Origin: Metabacillus sediminilitoris
Lineage (GTDB): Bacteria > Bacillota > Bacilli > Bacillales > Bacillaceae
Assembly: GCF_009720625.1 (NCBI RefSeq)
Contig: NZ_CP046266.1
Location: 4,569,501-4,633,500, forward strand
Direction: 5' to 3'
DNA length: 64,000 nt
Within the stretch, counting starts at the first letter, position 1, and each line of letters begins with the position of its first letter. The translations under genes were made by a program, and so were the position numbers. Shown here one piece after another: positions 18,532-26,594 of this stretch. Under the pieces are notes generated by a model that was not told the DNA's origin, made no database searches, and saw only the letters and a list, made by a program, of their open reading frames with translations.

Positions 18532-19614
18532 ATGTATAAAGGGATAAAATATTTCTTGCTTTTATTAGCCTTAACAGGTTGCTCGCTTGAGGATTCACAA
18601 AATAGCCGTGAACAAAAAAATAATACAATTGATGAAGAAGCAATTGAAACAATCAGTTCAACGGTAGATGTATTAGCTACTAACTTACATATACCTTGGA
18701 CAATTACAAAACATGATGAAACATTTTATTTAACTCAGCGTGATGGTCAAATCATTGAAACAGTCGCTGGGTCAGGATCAGTAAAAACTCAACAATTATC
18801 TGTCACAAAAGATGTCCTTCACGAAGGTGAAGGTGGATTGCTCGGATTCGTGTTGACGCCTAACTTCGATTCTACTCAACAAGCGATCGCTTACCATACG
18901 TATGTACAAGAAAATATGACACAAAATCGAGTTGTTGTGCTACAAAAGAATGGAGATACATGGAAGGAAACGAACGTCCTTTTAGAGGATATTCCCGGAG
19001 GTCAAATACATAATGGCGGCAGAATGAGAATCGGCCCGGATGGAATGCTTTATATTACAACAGGTGATTCAGGACATTCAGAACTCGCTCAAAACAAAAA
19101 CAGCTTAGCAGGGAAAATCCTTCGTATGAACTTAGATGGGACCATCCCCAAAGACAATCCTTTCCCAAACTCATATGTATATTCATATGGGCACCGCAAT
19201 CCACAAGGATTAGCATGGGACGAAGAAGGAAGGTTATATAGCACGGAACACGGCCAGACTGCCCATGATGAAATAAATTTGATTAAACCTGGTCAAAACT
19301 ATGGCTGGCCTGTCATTCAAGGAGATGAAGAAGCACCAGGTATGATATCTCCTCTTTTCCATACTGGTGAAGATACTTGGGCACCATCCGGTATTGATTA
19401 TAATAATGGAAAACTTTACATTGCAACCTTAAGAGATTCAAGAATCCGTAGTTTTGATTTAACAACACGGTCAGTGGACATTATTCATGAAAATAGCGGC
19501 AGAATGCGTGATGTGTATATCGAGGATTCAAGACTCTTTACCATAACAAACAATCGTGATGGTCGCGGCCAACCAAGGAAAGATGATGATAAATTACTAA
19601 AGATTGATCTTTAA
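18532..19614 (+). CDS. Lipoprotein PQQ-type sugar dehydrogenase (GSDH family)
   Basis: 360 residues. A lipoprotein signal with lipobox LTGC at Cys17 anchors it outside the membrane, followed by a Ser/Glu-rich linker and a six-bladed propeller of the soluble aldose dehydrogenase family (LHIPWTITKHD, EGGLLGFVLTPNF, IHNGGRMRIGPDG, YSYGHRNPQGLAW, TEHGQTAHDEINL, NYGWP). Relatives oxidise aldoses with PQQ. Whether this host makes PQQ cannot be told from the window. The ribosome site is AAAGGAGACAAGTT. Confidence 0.85.
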   Translation: MYKGIKYFLLLLALTGCSLEDSQNSREQKNNTIDEEAIETISSTVDVLATNLHIPWTITKHDETFYLTQRDGQIIETVAGSGSVKTQQLSVTKDVLHEGEGGLLGFVLTPNFDSTQQAIAYHTYVQENMTQNRVVVLQKNGDTWKETNVLLEDIPGGQIHNGGRMRIGPDGMLYITTGDSGHSELAQNKNSLAGKILRMNLDGTIPKDNPFPNSYVYSYGHRNPQGLAWDEEGRLYSTEHGQTAHDEINLIKPGQNYGWPVIQGDEEAPGMISPLFHTGEDTWAPSGIDYNNGKLYIATLRDSRIRSFDLTTRSVDIIHENSGRMRDVYIEDSRLFTITNNRDGRGQPRKDDDKLLKIDL

Positions 19615-19623
19615 GAAAGATTT

Positions 19624-19662
19624 AAAACCCTTAGTTCATTTTCAAAGAACTAAGGGTTTTAT
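19624..19662 (+). terminator. Terminator, probably bidirectional
   Basis: Hairpin with arms AAACCCTTAGTTC and GAACTAAGGGTTT between convergent genes, with T/A runs on both sides. It closely resembles the terminator at 9494. Confidence 0.85.
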
Positions 19663-19674
19663 TGTTAAGTCCAT

Positions 19675-19959
19675 TTATTCATCTTTATTATCTTTATCAC
19701 CTATGTCTTCAGCATCTTCAATCACATCTTCTGGATCTGGATCTGCATCTTTTTCGTCATCTTTATTCATTGTATCATTCTCATCTACACCAGGTACATT
19801 TTCTTCTACATTTTCATCTAAGTTTTCCATATTTTCTTCTACATTTTGATTTTGATTTTGATCTTCCTCTGGTGCTGGATCTGGTTCTGCATTACAACCA
19901 GCAGATACGATTGCTGCAAAAAAGATACTTGTAATCATAAGAAACCATTTTTTGTTCAT
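19675..19959 (-). CDS. Small acidic lipoprotein
   Basis: About 94 residues. The N-terminus MNKKWFLMITSIFFAAIVSAGC is a lipoprotein signal with the Cys of SAGC as lipidation site. The rest is a low-complexity Asp/Glu/Asn tail (EENMENLDENVEENV...), presumably a flexible extracellular chain. I choose the ATG at 19959, seven bases after GGAAGGGG; an ATG two codons earlier is too close to that site. No function can be assigned. Confidence 0.75.
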   Translation of the reverse strand: MNKKWFLMITSIFFAAIVSAGCNAEPDPAPEEDQNQNQNVEENMENLDENVEENVPGVDENDTMNKDDEKDADPDPEDVIEDAEDIGDKDNKDE

Positions 19960-20044
19960 ATTCATTCCCCTTCCAAAGTTTTATATAAGTCATAGCTTAT
20001 CATCCCCTTTTTGTGAATTAGTATGTATGCCTTTCTAAAAAAAT

Positions 20045-20070
20045 AAGCCTCTAACCTTTTGTTAGAGGAA
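20045..20070 (-). terminator. Terminator after the zinc-finger peptide gene
   Basis: Perfect hairpin CCTCTAAC-(AAAAG loop)-GTTAGAGG followed by a T-rich run on the minus strand. Confidence 0.8.
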
Positions 20071-20077
20071 ATAAACA

Positions 20078-20278
20078 TTATTTATTTTTTTCCCATTCGG
20101 CATATAAACCAGTACCTTTACAATAATAACATTCAACAATGTTTCCTAGATAAGGACTTGAAATGGAAGCAAATCCATTACCACGGCATACTGGGCATTT
20201 ACCTTGTATCTTCATTTTATTCATGTGTTTTTCCTGCTTTGCTTTATACCAGTTAGTAAAAAACCTAAAAAATTTCAC
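20078..20278 (-). CDS. Small double CxxCxGxG zinc-finger protein
   Basis: 66 residues. Two DnaJ-type motifs, CPVCRGNG and CYYCKGTG, with a basic N-terminus; the four cysteines probably bind one zinc. The start is a GTG at 20278 behind TAGGGGGATATAG. It recalls the YuiA-type peptides of Bacillus, whose role is unknown. A shorter form from the ATG at codon 19 is possible. Confidence 0.7.
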   Translation of the reverse strand: MKFFRFFTNWYKAKQEKHMNKMKIQGKCPVCRGNGFASISSPYLGNIVECYYCKGTGLYAEWEKNK

Positions 20279-20587
20279 CTATATCCCCCTAAGAATTGTT
20301 TTAATCCATTCTATTCAGTTATCAAGGACAAGGTGATTAAGCAAGTTTCATTTTTTCACATGTACACACACTTATTTTCACAAAAAAATTTCGACAAAGT
20401 TTTAAATTTTCTCTTTTATTTCAACAATTATATTTATAAAACAGGTAATAATCCTCCTTAAATGATTTATTTTTGTCGAGTCTCATCTAAATTAGGCGTA
20501 TTATTTTCATTTATTAAAATGGGTTATATTTGTTAACATAAAACCTGTTAATTATTAATTTAAAGACAACCAGAGGAGGATTTTTAG
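20279..20587. other. 309-bp gap without a recognised gene
   Basis: AT-rich DNA between the divergent zinc-finger peptide gene and the 36-residue gene. I saw no supported ORF, RNA or clear operator. It must hold the promoters for both directions. Confidence 0.4.
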
Positions 20588-20698
20588 GTGAAGGATGTCA
20601 CTTATGTAGAAAGTCTAGAAGAAGATCATAAGCAAACTTTAATCAATGAGGAAGAATTAGAGTATTTTTATAAGCTATGGGAAGAAGACCGCTTATAA
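20588..20698 (+). CDS. 36-residue acidic hypothetical peptide upstream of glgC
   Basis: A GTG-started ORF behind an excellent GAGGAGGA ribosome site, encoding MKDVTYVESLEEDHKQTL... and ending YFYKLWEEDRL. It is rich in Glu/Asp with an aromatic C-terminal helix. It ends 46 bp before glgC on the same strand and could share its message. I do not recognise the family. The strong ribosome site is the main support. Confidence 0.55.
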   Translation: MKDVTYVESLEEDHKQTLINEEELEYFYKLWEEDRL

Positions 20699-20744
20699 AA
20701 ATTTTACATATACCTAATAGAAAATGATTTCAGGAGGGACAATA

Positions 20745-21902
20745 TTGAAAAAGCAATGTATCGCAATGCTCTTGGCCGGAGGAAGAGGAACAAGATTAAA
20801 AAATCTAACAGAGAATTTAGCTAAACCCGCAGTTCCCTTTGGAGGAAAATATCGCATTATTGATTTCACACTAAGTAATTGCAGAAATTCTGGAATCGAT
20901 ACAGTAGGTGTATTAACACAATATCAACCTCATATTTTACAAAGTTATATCAGTGACGGAAAAGATTGGGATTTAAACAGAAGAGATGGCGGTATAAGCA
21001 TTCTTCCTCCATACCAGTGTGAAAATGGAGAACGTTGGTATGAAGGAACTGCACATGCAATTTATCAAAACATGCATATCATCGAACAATATGCCCCTGA
21101 ACATGTACTCGTTATTTCTGGCGATCATATTTATAAAATGGATTACAATAAAATGCTTCAACACCATATCGATACGAATGCTGATGCTACCATTTCTGTG
21201 ATTGAAGTTCCTTGGAAGGAAGCAAGCAGATTTGGCCTATTAAAAACGGATGAATATAATGATCGAATTGTTGACTTTGAAGAAAAACCAAAAAACCCTT
21301 CATCTAATTTAGCATCTATGGGAATTTACATTTTTAAATGGAAAACGCTAAAAGCATACTTAGAACAAGATCAACAAAATCCATTCTCTACAAAAGATTT
21401 TGGCAAAGATATCATCCCTACGATGCTGCAAGATAACCTTAAACTATTTGCATATAGATTTAATGGTTATTGGAAAGATGTTGGAACGATTAGCAGTTAT
21501 TGGGAAGCTAATATGGATTTACTAAAAAAGGAAACCAATATTCTTCTAAATGATAAAGAGTGGGGAATTTACACAGTGGAACAAACTCACCCTCCCCAAT
21601 ACCTTGATTCAAATGCAAAAGTGACACAATCCCTTATCAGTGAAGGCTGCGAAATATATGGTACTGTTGAAAAATCAGTCCTTTTTAGCGGAGTTAAAAT
21701 TGGAAATGGGTCAATCATTAAGGATTCAGTCATTTTGCCAGGAGCTGTGATTGGAGATAATGTCATCATTGAAAAGGCAGTCGTTGCCCCGGGTGTGACG
21801 ATTGGAGATGGAGTTAGCATTACTTCAAAAACTCCGGCAAATGAAATTACTTTAGTTAGCGAAAATTTACAACAAAATAATTTTGTCTATCAAGTTATAT
21901 AA
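20745..21902 (+). CDS. glgC: Glucose-1-phosphate adenylyltransferase
   Basis: 385 residues. Makes ADP-glucose for glycogen synthesis. Motifs are [15 protein letters not shown] (nucleotide loop), [49 protein letters not shown], and a C-terminal left-handed beta-helix ([21 protein letters not shown]). The start is a TTG at 20745 after CAGGAGGGACAATA; an ATG seven codons earlier would overlap the ribosome site. Unlike the Bacillus glgBCDAP operon, it has no glgD, glgA, glgB or glgP beside it. Confidence 0.92.
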   Translation: MKKQCIAMLLAGGRGTRLKNLTENLAKPAVPFGGKYRIIDFTLSNCRNSGIDTVGVLTQYQPHILQSYISDGKDWDLNRRDGGISILPPYQCENGERWYEGTAHAIYQNMHIIEQYAPEHVLVISGDHIYKMDYNKMLQHHIDTNADATISVIEVPWKEASRFGLLKTDEYNDRIVDFEEKPKNPSSNLASMGIYIFKWKTLKAYLEQDQQNPFSTKDFGKDIIPTMLQDNLKLFAYRFNGYWKDVGTISSYWEANMDLLKKETNILLNDKEWGIYTVEQTHPPQYLDSNAKVTQSLISEGCEIYGTVEKSVLFSGVKIGNGSIIKDSVILPGAVIGDNVIIEKAVVAPGVTIGDGVSITSKTPANEITLVSENLQQNNFVYQVI

Positions 21903-21928
21903 TAATTATCAGTCTAATTTTAAAGCTT

Positions 21929-21962
21929 ACACCAGGACGTTATTTCGTTTCTGGTGTTTTTT
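21929..21962 (+). terminator. Terminator after glgC
   Basis: Hairpin ACACCAG...CTGGTGT followed by six Ts. Confidence 0.8.
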
Positions 21963-22162
21963 ATTATTTAGATTTATCAAAAATCACCTATGAAACTTGC
22001 CGATTTTTGTTAAATTATCACTTTTCTTTTCATTTTTTAAAACTCTCTGATGAGAATTGTAGATAAATTTTCACTGCTACATGCAGGAAAACATCATTAC
22101 GTACGAAAAATATTAAAGAGGACATAATACAGTCCATCAAAATCAGGAAAGAAAGGTGGTCG

Positions 22163-22354
22163 TTGTTCGTGAGAGAAGATATGACCTTACAACAACTAGT
22201 TGAAGGTATTCCAAAATCTGTTTTAAATGCATCTGATAAGGACTTGGAAGGCTTCCAAAAAATCATAGAAGAAACAATTAAATTACGTGAGGGTCATAGA
22301 AATTTACAAAAAATGATTAAAAATTTCTCTAATAATGGGATTCAGCGTTCATAA
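22163..22354 (+). CDS. Small hypothetical protein, about 60 residues
   Basis: Starts at a TTG (22163) or GTG (22169) just after GAAAGGTGGT. The sequence MTLQQLVEGIPKSVLNASDKDLEGFQKIIEETIKLREGHR... is helical, charged and likely cytosolic. It has its own downstream terminator. I do not recognise a family. The codon pattern and ribosome site support it being real. Confidence 0.6.
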   Translation: MFVREDMTLQQLVEGIPKSVLNASDKDLEGFQKIIEETIKLREGHRNLQKMIKNFSNNGIQRS

Positions 22355-22458
22355 CTATTTCATTTTGAAGCGCGAGACTCCATTAATAGTGAGTCGATTC
22401 CCTACTGATGATTTTTCGGACTTTTAACGTTATTTGAAGACAAAATATCTCCACAATC

Positions 22459-22487
22459 AAAGAGTCTATTATTGACTCTTTTTTTCA
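22459..22487 (+). terminator. Terminator downstream of the 60-residue gene
   Basis: Hairpin AAAGAGTC-TATTATT-GACTCTTT followed by Ts. Confidence 0.8.
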
Positions 22488-22590
22488 TTGCCTATTAGAC
22501 CGCCTATTTTTATAAACTCCATGCTTGTATTATACAAAAACAGCTTCCATTTCATAAGATGTATTATCTCTGATTAGGGAGGTGAATGTT

Positions 22591-22683
22591 ATGAGCAATA
22601 GACACGGAAACAACTCCTTCGCATTAATCGTTGTTTTATTTATCTTGTTAATTATTGTAGGTGCTTCTTTCTTCAACTACTAA
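22591..22683 (+). CDS. YjcZ-type sporulation membrane peptide
   Basis: 30 residues: a short polar head (MSNRHGNNSF) followed by ALIVVLFILLIIVGASFF, a single membrane helix ending FNY. This is the hallmark of the YjcZ/SscA-like small sporulation proteins of Bacillus. The ribosome site GGGAGGTGAATGTT is strong. Too short for most gene finders. Confidence 0.82.
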   Translation: MSNRHGNNSFALIVVLFILLIIVGASFFNY

Positions 22684-22790
22684 TCTCGTAAAATTCCCTT
22701 CGTTAAAGTACCCTCATTATTCACAGTATTTCATCCAGTCTAAAGGGAGCTGCTAATACCCTCGCACTCCCATTATATTCTTTTCTAAAA

Positions 22791-22830
22791 GGGAAAAAAG
22801 GAACCTATTGAATAGATTCCTTTTTTCCCT
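22791..22830 (-). terminator. Terminator after bdbC
   Basis: Long hairpin with arms GGGAAAAAAGGAA and TTCCTTTTTTCCC, lying just after the bdbC stop. Confidence 0.8.
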
Positions 22831-22851
22831 CTCCATTTAAAGGTTATCTTA

Positions 22852-23247
22852 CTACTTACGAATGATGATCATCATTAATGTAATAACAGTAAAAGCAATG
22901 AACGCTAGAAATGGGATCGTGATAAAGCCTAATAAGTTTATATACTCTCCAGAGCATGGAATCCCGCTTGTACACATTTCGAACTTTTGTAAAACTGGTA
23001 TTTTTTGTAGACAATAATGATAGCAAGAAATGACCATTCCAACCAATGATATAGGTAACACGTATTTATAAACTGTACGATCTCCATGATAAAAGGCTAT
23101 ACCAAGTATGAGTGTTAATGGATACATGAGAATTCGTTGATACCAACAGAGGGTACATGGGATAAAGTTTAAAATTTCACTAAAAAATAAACTCCCTAAT
23201 GTAGCGATCAAAGACACGATCCACGTGAATAATAATGGTTTATTCAT
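22852..23247 (-). CDS. bdbC: Disulfide oxidoreductase BdbC (DsbB-like)
   Basis: 131 residues, four membrane helices. Two redox cysteine pairs are visible, FIPCTLCWYQR after helix 1 and the loop MCTSGIPCSGEY. It reoxidises BdbD with quinone. It starts 3 bp after bdbD, so the pair is co-translated. BdbDC make disulfides in exported proteins and are needed for competence pseudopilus assembly in B. subtilis. Confidence 0.92.
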   Translation of the reverse strand: MNKPLLFTWIVSLIATLGSLFFSEILNFIPCTLCWYQRILMYPLTLILGIAFYHGDRTVYKYVLPISLVGMVISCYHYCLQKIPVLQKFEMCTSGIPCSGEYINLLGFITIPFLAFIAFTVITLMMIIIRK

Positions 23248-23250
23248 TGA

Positions 23251-23931
23251 TTACTCACCGGCTATAGCTTTTTCTACCACTTCTTTAAGATCTTCATAAC
23301 TATTCCCTTCAAATACTTCCCCGTTGACATAAATTGTTGGTGTCCCTGCCACTCCTATCCTTTCTGCCGTATTCATATCAGATTTCCATGCCGAGTCAGC
23401 TTCATTGTTATTAAATGATTTAACAACCTTTTGAGCATCCTCTTCAGAAACGATTTCTTTTAATGTCTCCTCAAGAAAATCCTCTGTAAAAACATCCATT
23501 TTTTCATATTTTATGTCGTCAGGTTGTCTTTCATAAAGAAGCTTATGGAATTCCCAGAATGCTTTATTACCTAACTCTTTATAAACAGCTTCAGCAAATT
23601 TAGCGGAACGTGCTGAATCAACATTGATAAAAGAATAATTCATAAAATAAAACGATGCTTTTCCAGTATCAATAAAATCCTTTTCTATTTGCGGAAAAAG
23701 TGTCTCATTAAAATTTTTGCAAATTGGACATTTATAATCACCGAATTCAACGATTTGGACTGGAGCTGTATCCTCCCCTAAAAATGGTTGATATTCATAA
23801 TCAAATGCTTCAACTTTTGATGTCGAATTTGAAATGAAAAGTAGTCCACCTAGACAAATTGCAAGAATTCCGACGATCCAAAAGATAAATTTTGGAGATT
23901 GCTTATTTGATTTTTTCTTTCTCATTGACAT
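23251..23931 (-). CDS. bdbD: Thiol:disulfide oxidase BdbD (DsbA-like)
   Basis: 226 residues, membrane-anchored by an N-terminal helix (about 13-33), with an extracytoplasmic thioredoxin fold containing helical insert. The active site is GDYKCPICKNF, with cis-Pro in GVAGTPTIYVNGE. It begins behind GAAGGTGTAAGC. Two BlaI-type operator boxes lie directly upstream (23956-23974 and 24017-24035), which is not a control I know for this gene. Confidence 0.92.
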   Translation of the reverse strand: MSMRKKKSNKQSPKFIFWIVGILAICLGGLLFISNSTSKVEAFDYEYQPFLGEDTAPVQIVEFGDYKCPICKNFNETLFPQIEKDFIDTGKASFYFMNYSFINVDSARSAKFAEAVYKELGNKAFWEFHKLLYERQPDDIKYEKMDVFTEDFLEETLKEIVSEEDAQKVVKSFNNNEADSAWKSDMNTAERIGVAGTPTIYVNGEVFEGNSYEDLKEVVEKAIAGE

Positions 23932-23955
23932 GCTTACACCTTCTTAACATAATTT

Positions 23956-23974
23956 ACACTACACGTTGTAGTGT
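23956..23974 (-). promoter_or_regulatory. BlaI/CopY-type operator box upstream of bdbD (box A)
   Basis: Perfect 8-bp arms ACACTACA and TGTAGTGT with a 3-bp spacer, about 25 bp upstream of the bdbD start. It matches the box before the blaI-like gene (25378-25396) in its CACTACA-N3-TGTA core, so the neighbouring BlaI-type repressor probably controls bdbDC. Confidence 0.6.
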
Positions 23975-24016
23975 TGAAATCCAAAAAAATATCTATCTAG
24001 CTATCTATGTATATAT

Positions 24017-24035
24017 ACACAACAAATTGTAGTGC
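24017..24035 (-). promoter_or_regulatory. BlaI/CopY-type operator box upstream of bdbD (box B)
   Basis: On the minus strand GCACTACA-ATT-TGTTGTGT: the same left arm as box A with one mismatch in the TGTA half. It lies about 60 bp further upstream, so bdbDC has two boxes. Confidence 0.5.
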
Positions 24036-24098
24036 ATATATACATATCGGTCAAGAATAAAAAGGTCAGCAAAAAGTGTTTATTTTTTATTAAGTCAT

Positions 24099-24947
24099 TT
24101 ACACAACAACCAACAAAGTCATCAAAATCATGATCATATTAATCGATATGAAGACTGATTTCGTCTGCATTTTTACCGGAATAGTTGGTTCTGGATTAAT
24201 TAGTTGCTTTATTCGGAAGTCTACCGTTCCATTTGCAAAAGGTACAAGGGCAGATGTACCCCTTCCGCTTAAACGTGTTTTAATTAGTTTAAGGAGTGCA
24301 CTACCAAGTCCAAGCTCAGAACCCATCCTCTTAATGGCATATTCATCTGCAACTAATTCAATCATAATTTTATAATTCTCATAAGACCATCTCGTGAGTG
24401 GGATATACCACATCACTTCCGAAATGATTTGTAAAACAAGTAACATGAGTGGGTCATAATACTTTTGATGGGCAGTTTCATGATAGATCACAGCCTCTAA
24501 TTCAGCTTTATCCAGCATTGTAATTAAAGCACTAGATAGCACGATTTTTGGCTTAAAGAATCCCATAGTAAATGCAATTGGCTCAGTACTATCGATAATC
24601 GTAATATCATTTTGTTTCCGATTATATGTGCCATTTATTTTTTCAGTAAGTTGAATGTTTTTTTCAATCGATATTCTTTTATTTACTTTGTATATACCAA
24701 AAATTTGTTGTATAACCTTTTTAACAATCATAAAAATGGTATAAGCTATAAAGGTATTTACTGCTATTAACACAGCATGGTATACAAATGTATTTCCATG
24801 AAATAAGCTAATACAAAGTTGGAAAATATTTAAGGATATAATCGTTCCAAATAAGTGATTCATCACATACATCCCCATTTGGACGCTTAGAATTAACGCA
24901 AACAATAGACCTAATCCTAAAACGAAGAGTGATTTATATCTCCACAT
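24099..24947 (-). CDS. M56 (BlaR1-type) membrane metalloprotease without sensor domain
   Basis: 282 residues. Membrane helices near both ends surround a zinc-protease core: LEAVIYHETAHQKYYDPL (HExxH) and ELVADEYAIKR (third ligand). It starts on the stop codon of the BlaI-type gene (TAATG overlap). Classical BlaR1 and MecR1 are about 585-600 residues with a C-terminal penicillin-binding sensor; that part is absent here, so the signal is probably not acylation by a beta-lactam within this protein. It would cleave the partner repressor. Confidence 0.85.
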   Translation of the reverse strand: MWRYKSLFVLGLGLLFALILSVQMGMYVMNHLFGTIISLNIFQLCISLFHGNTFVYHAVLIAVNTFIAYTIFMIVKKVIQQIFGIYKVNKRISIEKNIQLTEKINGTYNRKQNDITIIDSTEPIAFTMGFFKPKIVLSSALITMLDKAELEAVIYHETAHQKYYDPLMLLVLQIISEVMWYIPLTRWSYENYKIMIELVADEYAIKRMGSELGLGSALLKLIKTRLSGRGTSALVPFANGTVDFRIKQLINPEPTIPVKMQTKSVFISINMIMILMTLLVVV

Positions 24948-25366
24948 TATTCACTTTTTCCTTTTTTTAATTGTTCAATTTTTTGTTCTAATCGTTCAAG
25001 TAAACTTTGATCGACATCTTGTAAGGAATCAAGCATATGATTGACAACAAGCCCGCCGAATTCATCTAACAGATTTTCTGTCAGCTTTTTTGACTGTTCA
25101 TCAATAAATTCTTCTTTTGACTGAACAGGTTTAAATTGTGACATTCTGCCTTCAACTCTTTTTTCAAGTATTTTCTTGTCAACAAGACGATTCATCACTG
25201 TCATAACTGTATTAAAATTTGTTGGTTTTTCTTTTTCGAGCTGTTGTTTTACTTCTTTAATACTCATTTCAGAATTAGTCCAAATAATATCCATAATTTT
25301 AGCCTCTAAAGGGCCAAAAAAGCGATTTAATCCTACTTGATCAAAACGAAATTTGTTTATATTCAT
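24947..25366 (-). CDS. BlaI/MecI/CopY-family repressor
   Basis: 139 residues. Winged HTH (LNRFFGPLEAKIMDIIWTN, MSIKEVKQQL, NFNTVMTVMNRLVDKKILEK) and a C-terminal dimerisation region. The ATG at 25366 follows GGAAGGTGAAAAA; the upstream in-frame ATG would translate that site. A matching operator overlaps its upstream region (25378-25396), indicating autorepression. It is paired with the M56 protease. Confidence 0.88.
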   Translation of the reverse strand: MNINKFRFDQVGLNRFFGPLEAKIMDIIWTNSEMSIKEVKQQLEKEKPTNFNTVMTVMNRLVDKKILEKRVEGRMSQFKPVQSKEEFIDEQSKKLTENLLDEFGGLVVNHMLDSLQDVDQSLLERLEQKIEQLKKGKSE

Positions 25367-25377
25367 TTTTTCACCTT

Positions 25378-25396
25378 CCATTACATATTGTAGTGG
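25378..25396 (-). promoter_or_regulatory. BlaI/CopY-type operator box before the blaI-like gene
   Basis: On the minus strand CCACTACA-ATA-TGTAATGG, immediately upstream of the ribosome site. The core TACA-N3-TGTA equals that of box A before bdbD. Autoregulation is typical for the family. Confidence 0.6.
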
Positions 25397-25526
25397 AAAA
25401 ACAATTTTTCATCAATTGTGAATTGATGACACTTACATATCCAAGTCCTTTTAGACAGTGATACTGGTATTAATTACATTACGCTTATTCAAAGTTTATG
25501 ACATTTCGTTTCCTACATAAAGAAAA

Positions 25527-25566
25527 AGACGACCTTCCAATTTTGATCCCATTGGTTGGTCGTCTC
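25527..25566 (-). terminator. Terminator after terC
   Basis: Hairpin with arms AGACGACCAACCAA and TTGGAAGGTCGTCT, followed by TTTTTCTTT on the minus strand. Confidence 0.85.
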
Positions 25567-25585
25567 TCATTTCAATTCAAATTAC

Positions 25586-26296
25586 TTAATTAGATTCAGC
25601 CTTTGCTATAGCTGCTTCCTCGCTGCTTTTTGCTGCTTTTCTTTTTGCATTTTTCGCTTGCTTATATTTTCCTAAGCCAATAACTGCAAGAATAACTAAG
25701 ATCTCAAAACCATATTTTACGAAGCCATTAGCAAAAATTCCACTTAAGAAGCCTTCCCCTACAATCATTTTTGATGCTGTCCATGCTAGGATCGCTGCAC
25801 CGATTGTAACAATAACTGGGAAACGCTCAATCCATTTAAGAATAATTGTACTACCCCACATCACAACTGGAACAGAAATGATTAATCCAAGTACAACTAA
25901 AAGCATATTTCCGTGTGACGCACCCGCAACAGCTAACACATTATCGAGTCCCATTAATGCGTCAGCGATTAGAACTGTACGAATAGCTCCCCAGAAGTTA
26001 TCAGCCGCTTGCACATCACCATGGTCATCTTCATCAACAAGTAGTTTGTAGGCAATGATCACCAATAGAAGACCACCGACTAAATGGAGACCAGGTACTT
26101 CTAATAACCAAACGACTGCAAGTGTCGCGACTATTCGAATCACAATGGCTCCTAGTGACCCCCATAAAATAACTTTCTTTTGCTGTTGCTTTGGCAATTT
26201 TCTTGCCGCAAGACCAATTAGGATGGCGTTATCTCCAGCTAAAACTAAATCAATCATAATAATTGCAAAAAGTGCAGAGAGAAATTCCATATCCAT
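25586..26296 (-). CDS. TerC-family membrane protein (Mn efflux-associated, YkoY/YceF-like)
   Basis: 236 residues with about seven membrane helices. The metal-handling motifs are IDLVLAGDNAILIGLAA and ADALMGLDNVLAVAGA; the tail is Lys/Ala-rich. The start ATG at 26296 follows TAGGAGGTAACAAC. A yybP-ykoY Mn2+ riboswitch precedes it (26350-26482), so it belongs with YkoY/YybP-type proteins that deal with excess manganese and supply it to exported metalloproteins. Confidence 0.9.
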   Translation of the reverse strand: MDMEFLSALFAIIMIDLVLAGDNAILIGLAARKLPKQQQKKVILWGSLGAIVIRIVATLAVVWLLEVPGLHLVGGLLLVIIAYKLLVDEDDHGDVQAADNFWGAIRTVLIADALMGLDNVLAVAGASHGNMLLVVLGLIISVPVVMWGSTIILKWIERFPVIVTIGAAILAWTASKMIVGEGFLSGIFANGFVKYGFEILVILAVIGLGKYKQAKNAKRKAAKSSEEAAIAKAESN

Positions 26297-26349
26297 GTTG
26301 TTACCTCCTAAAAACCAAATTATATTACTCTTACATTCTTTTACCCAAA

Positions 26350-26482
26350 AACAAAGAGACCTTTGCCATATGGCAAAGGTCTCGCTAAGCACAGCTAAGT
26401 GCCAACAAAGCCGATGAACTAAAAGCTCATGGAATGACGACTTTGTTTCAGGATTATCCTGACGCTACTCCCCTTTACGGTG
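26350..26482 (-). promoter_or_regulatory. yybP-ykoY Mn2+ riboswitch with terminator, upstream of terC
   Basis: On the minus strand the conserved elements occur in order: AAAGGGGAGTAGCGTC, AGTCGTCA, CGGCTTTGTTGGC, GCGAGACCTTTG. The last helix is a perfect hairpin with arms GAGACCTTTGCC (26356-26383) and a downstream T-rich run, the regulated terminator. In this class Mn2+ binding prevents termination and turns the efflux-type gene on. Confidence 0.92.
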
Positions 26483-26519
26483 GTAGTTACTTTTGGGTTC
26501 GTTCTCTTCGATAGTATTA

Positions 26520-26549
26520 ATTATACTGCAAGAAATGGGCTGGTGTCTA
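26520..26549 (-). promoter_or_regulatory. Sigma-A promoter for the terC riboswitch
   Basis: TAGACA, an 18-bp spacer, and TATAAT on the minus strand, placed about 40 bp upstream of the riboswitch core. Confidence 0.65.
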
Positions 26550-26594
26550 TTACTTTTTACTTTTTATTACTTATCGTATTTTTTGTAATCTTTT

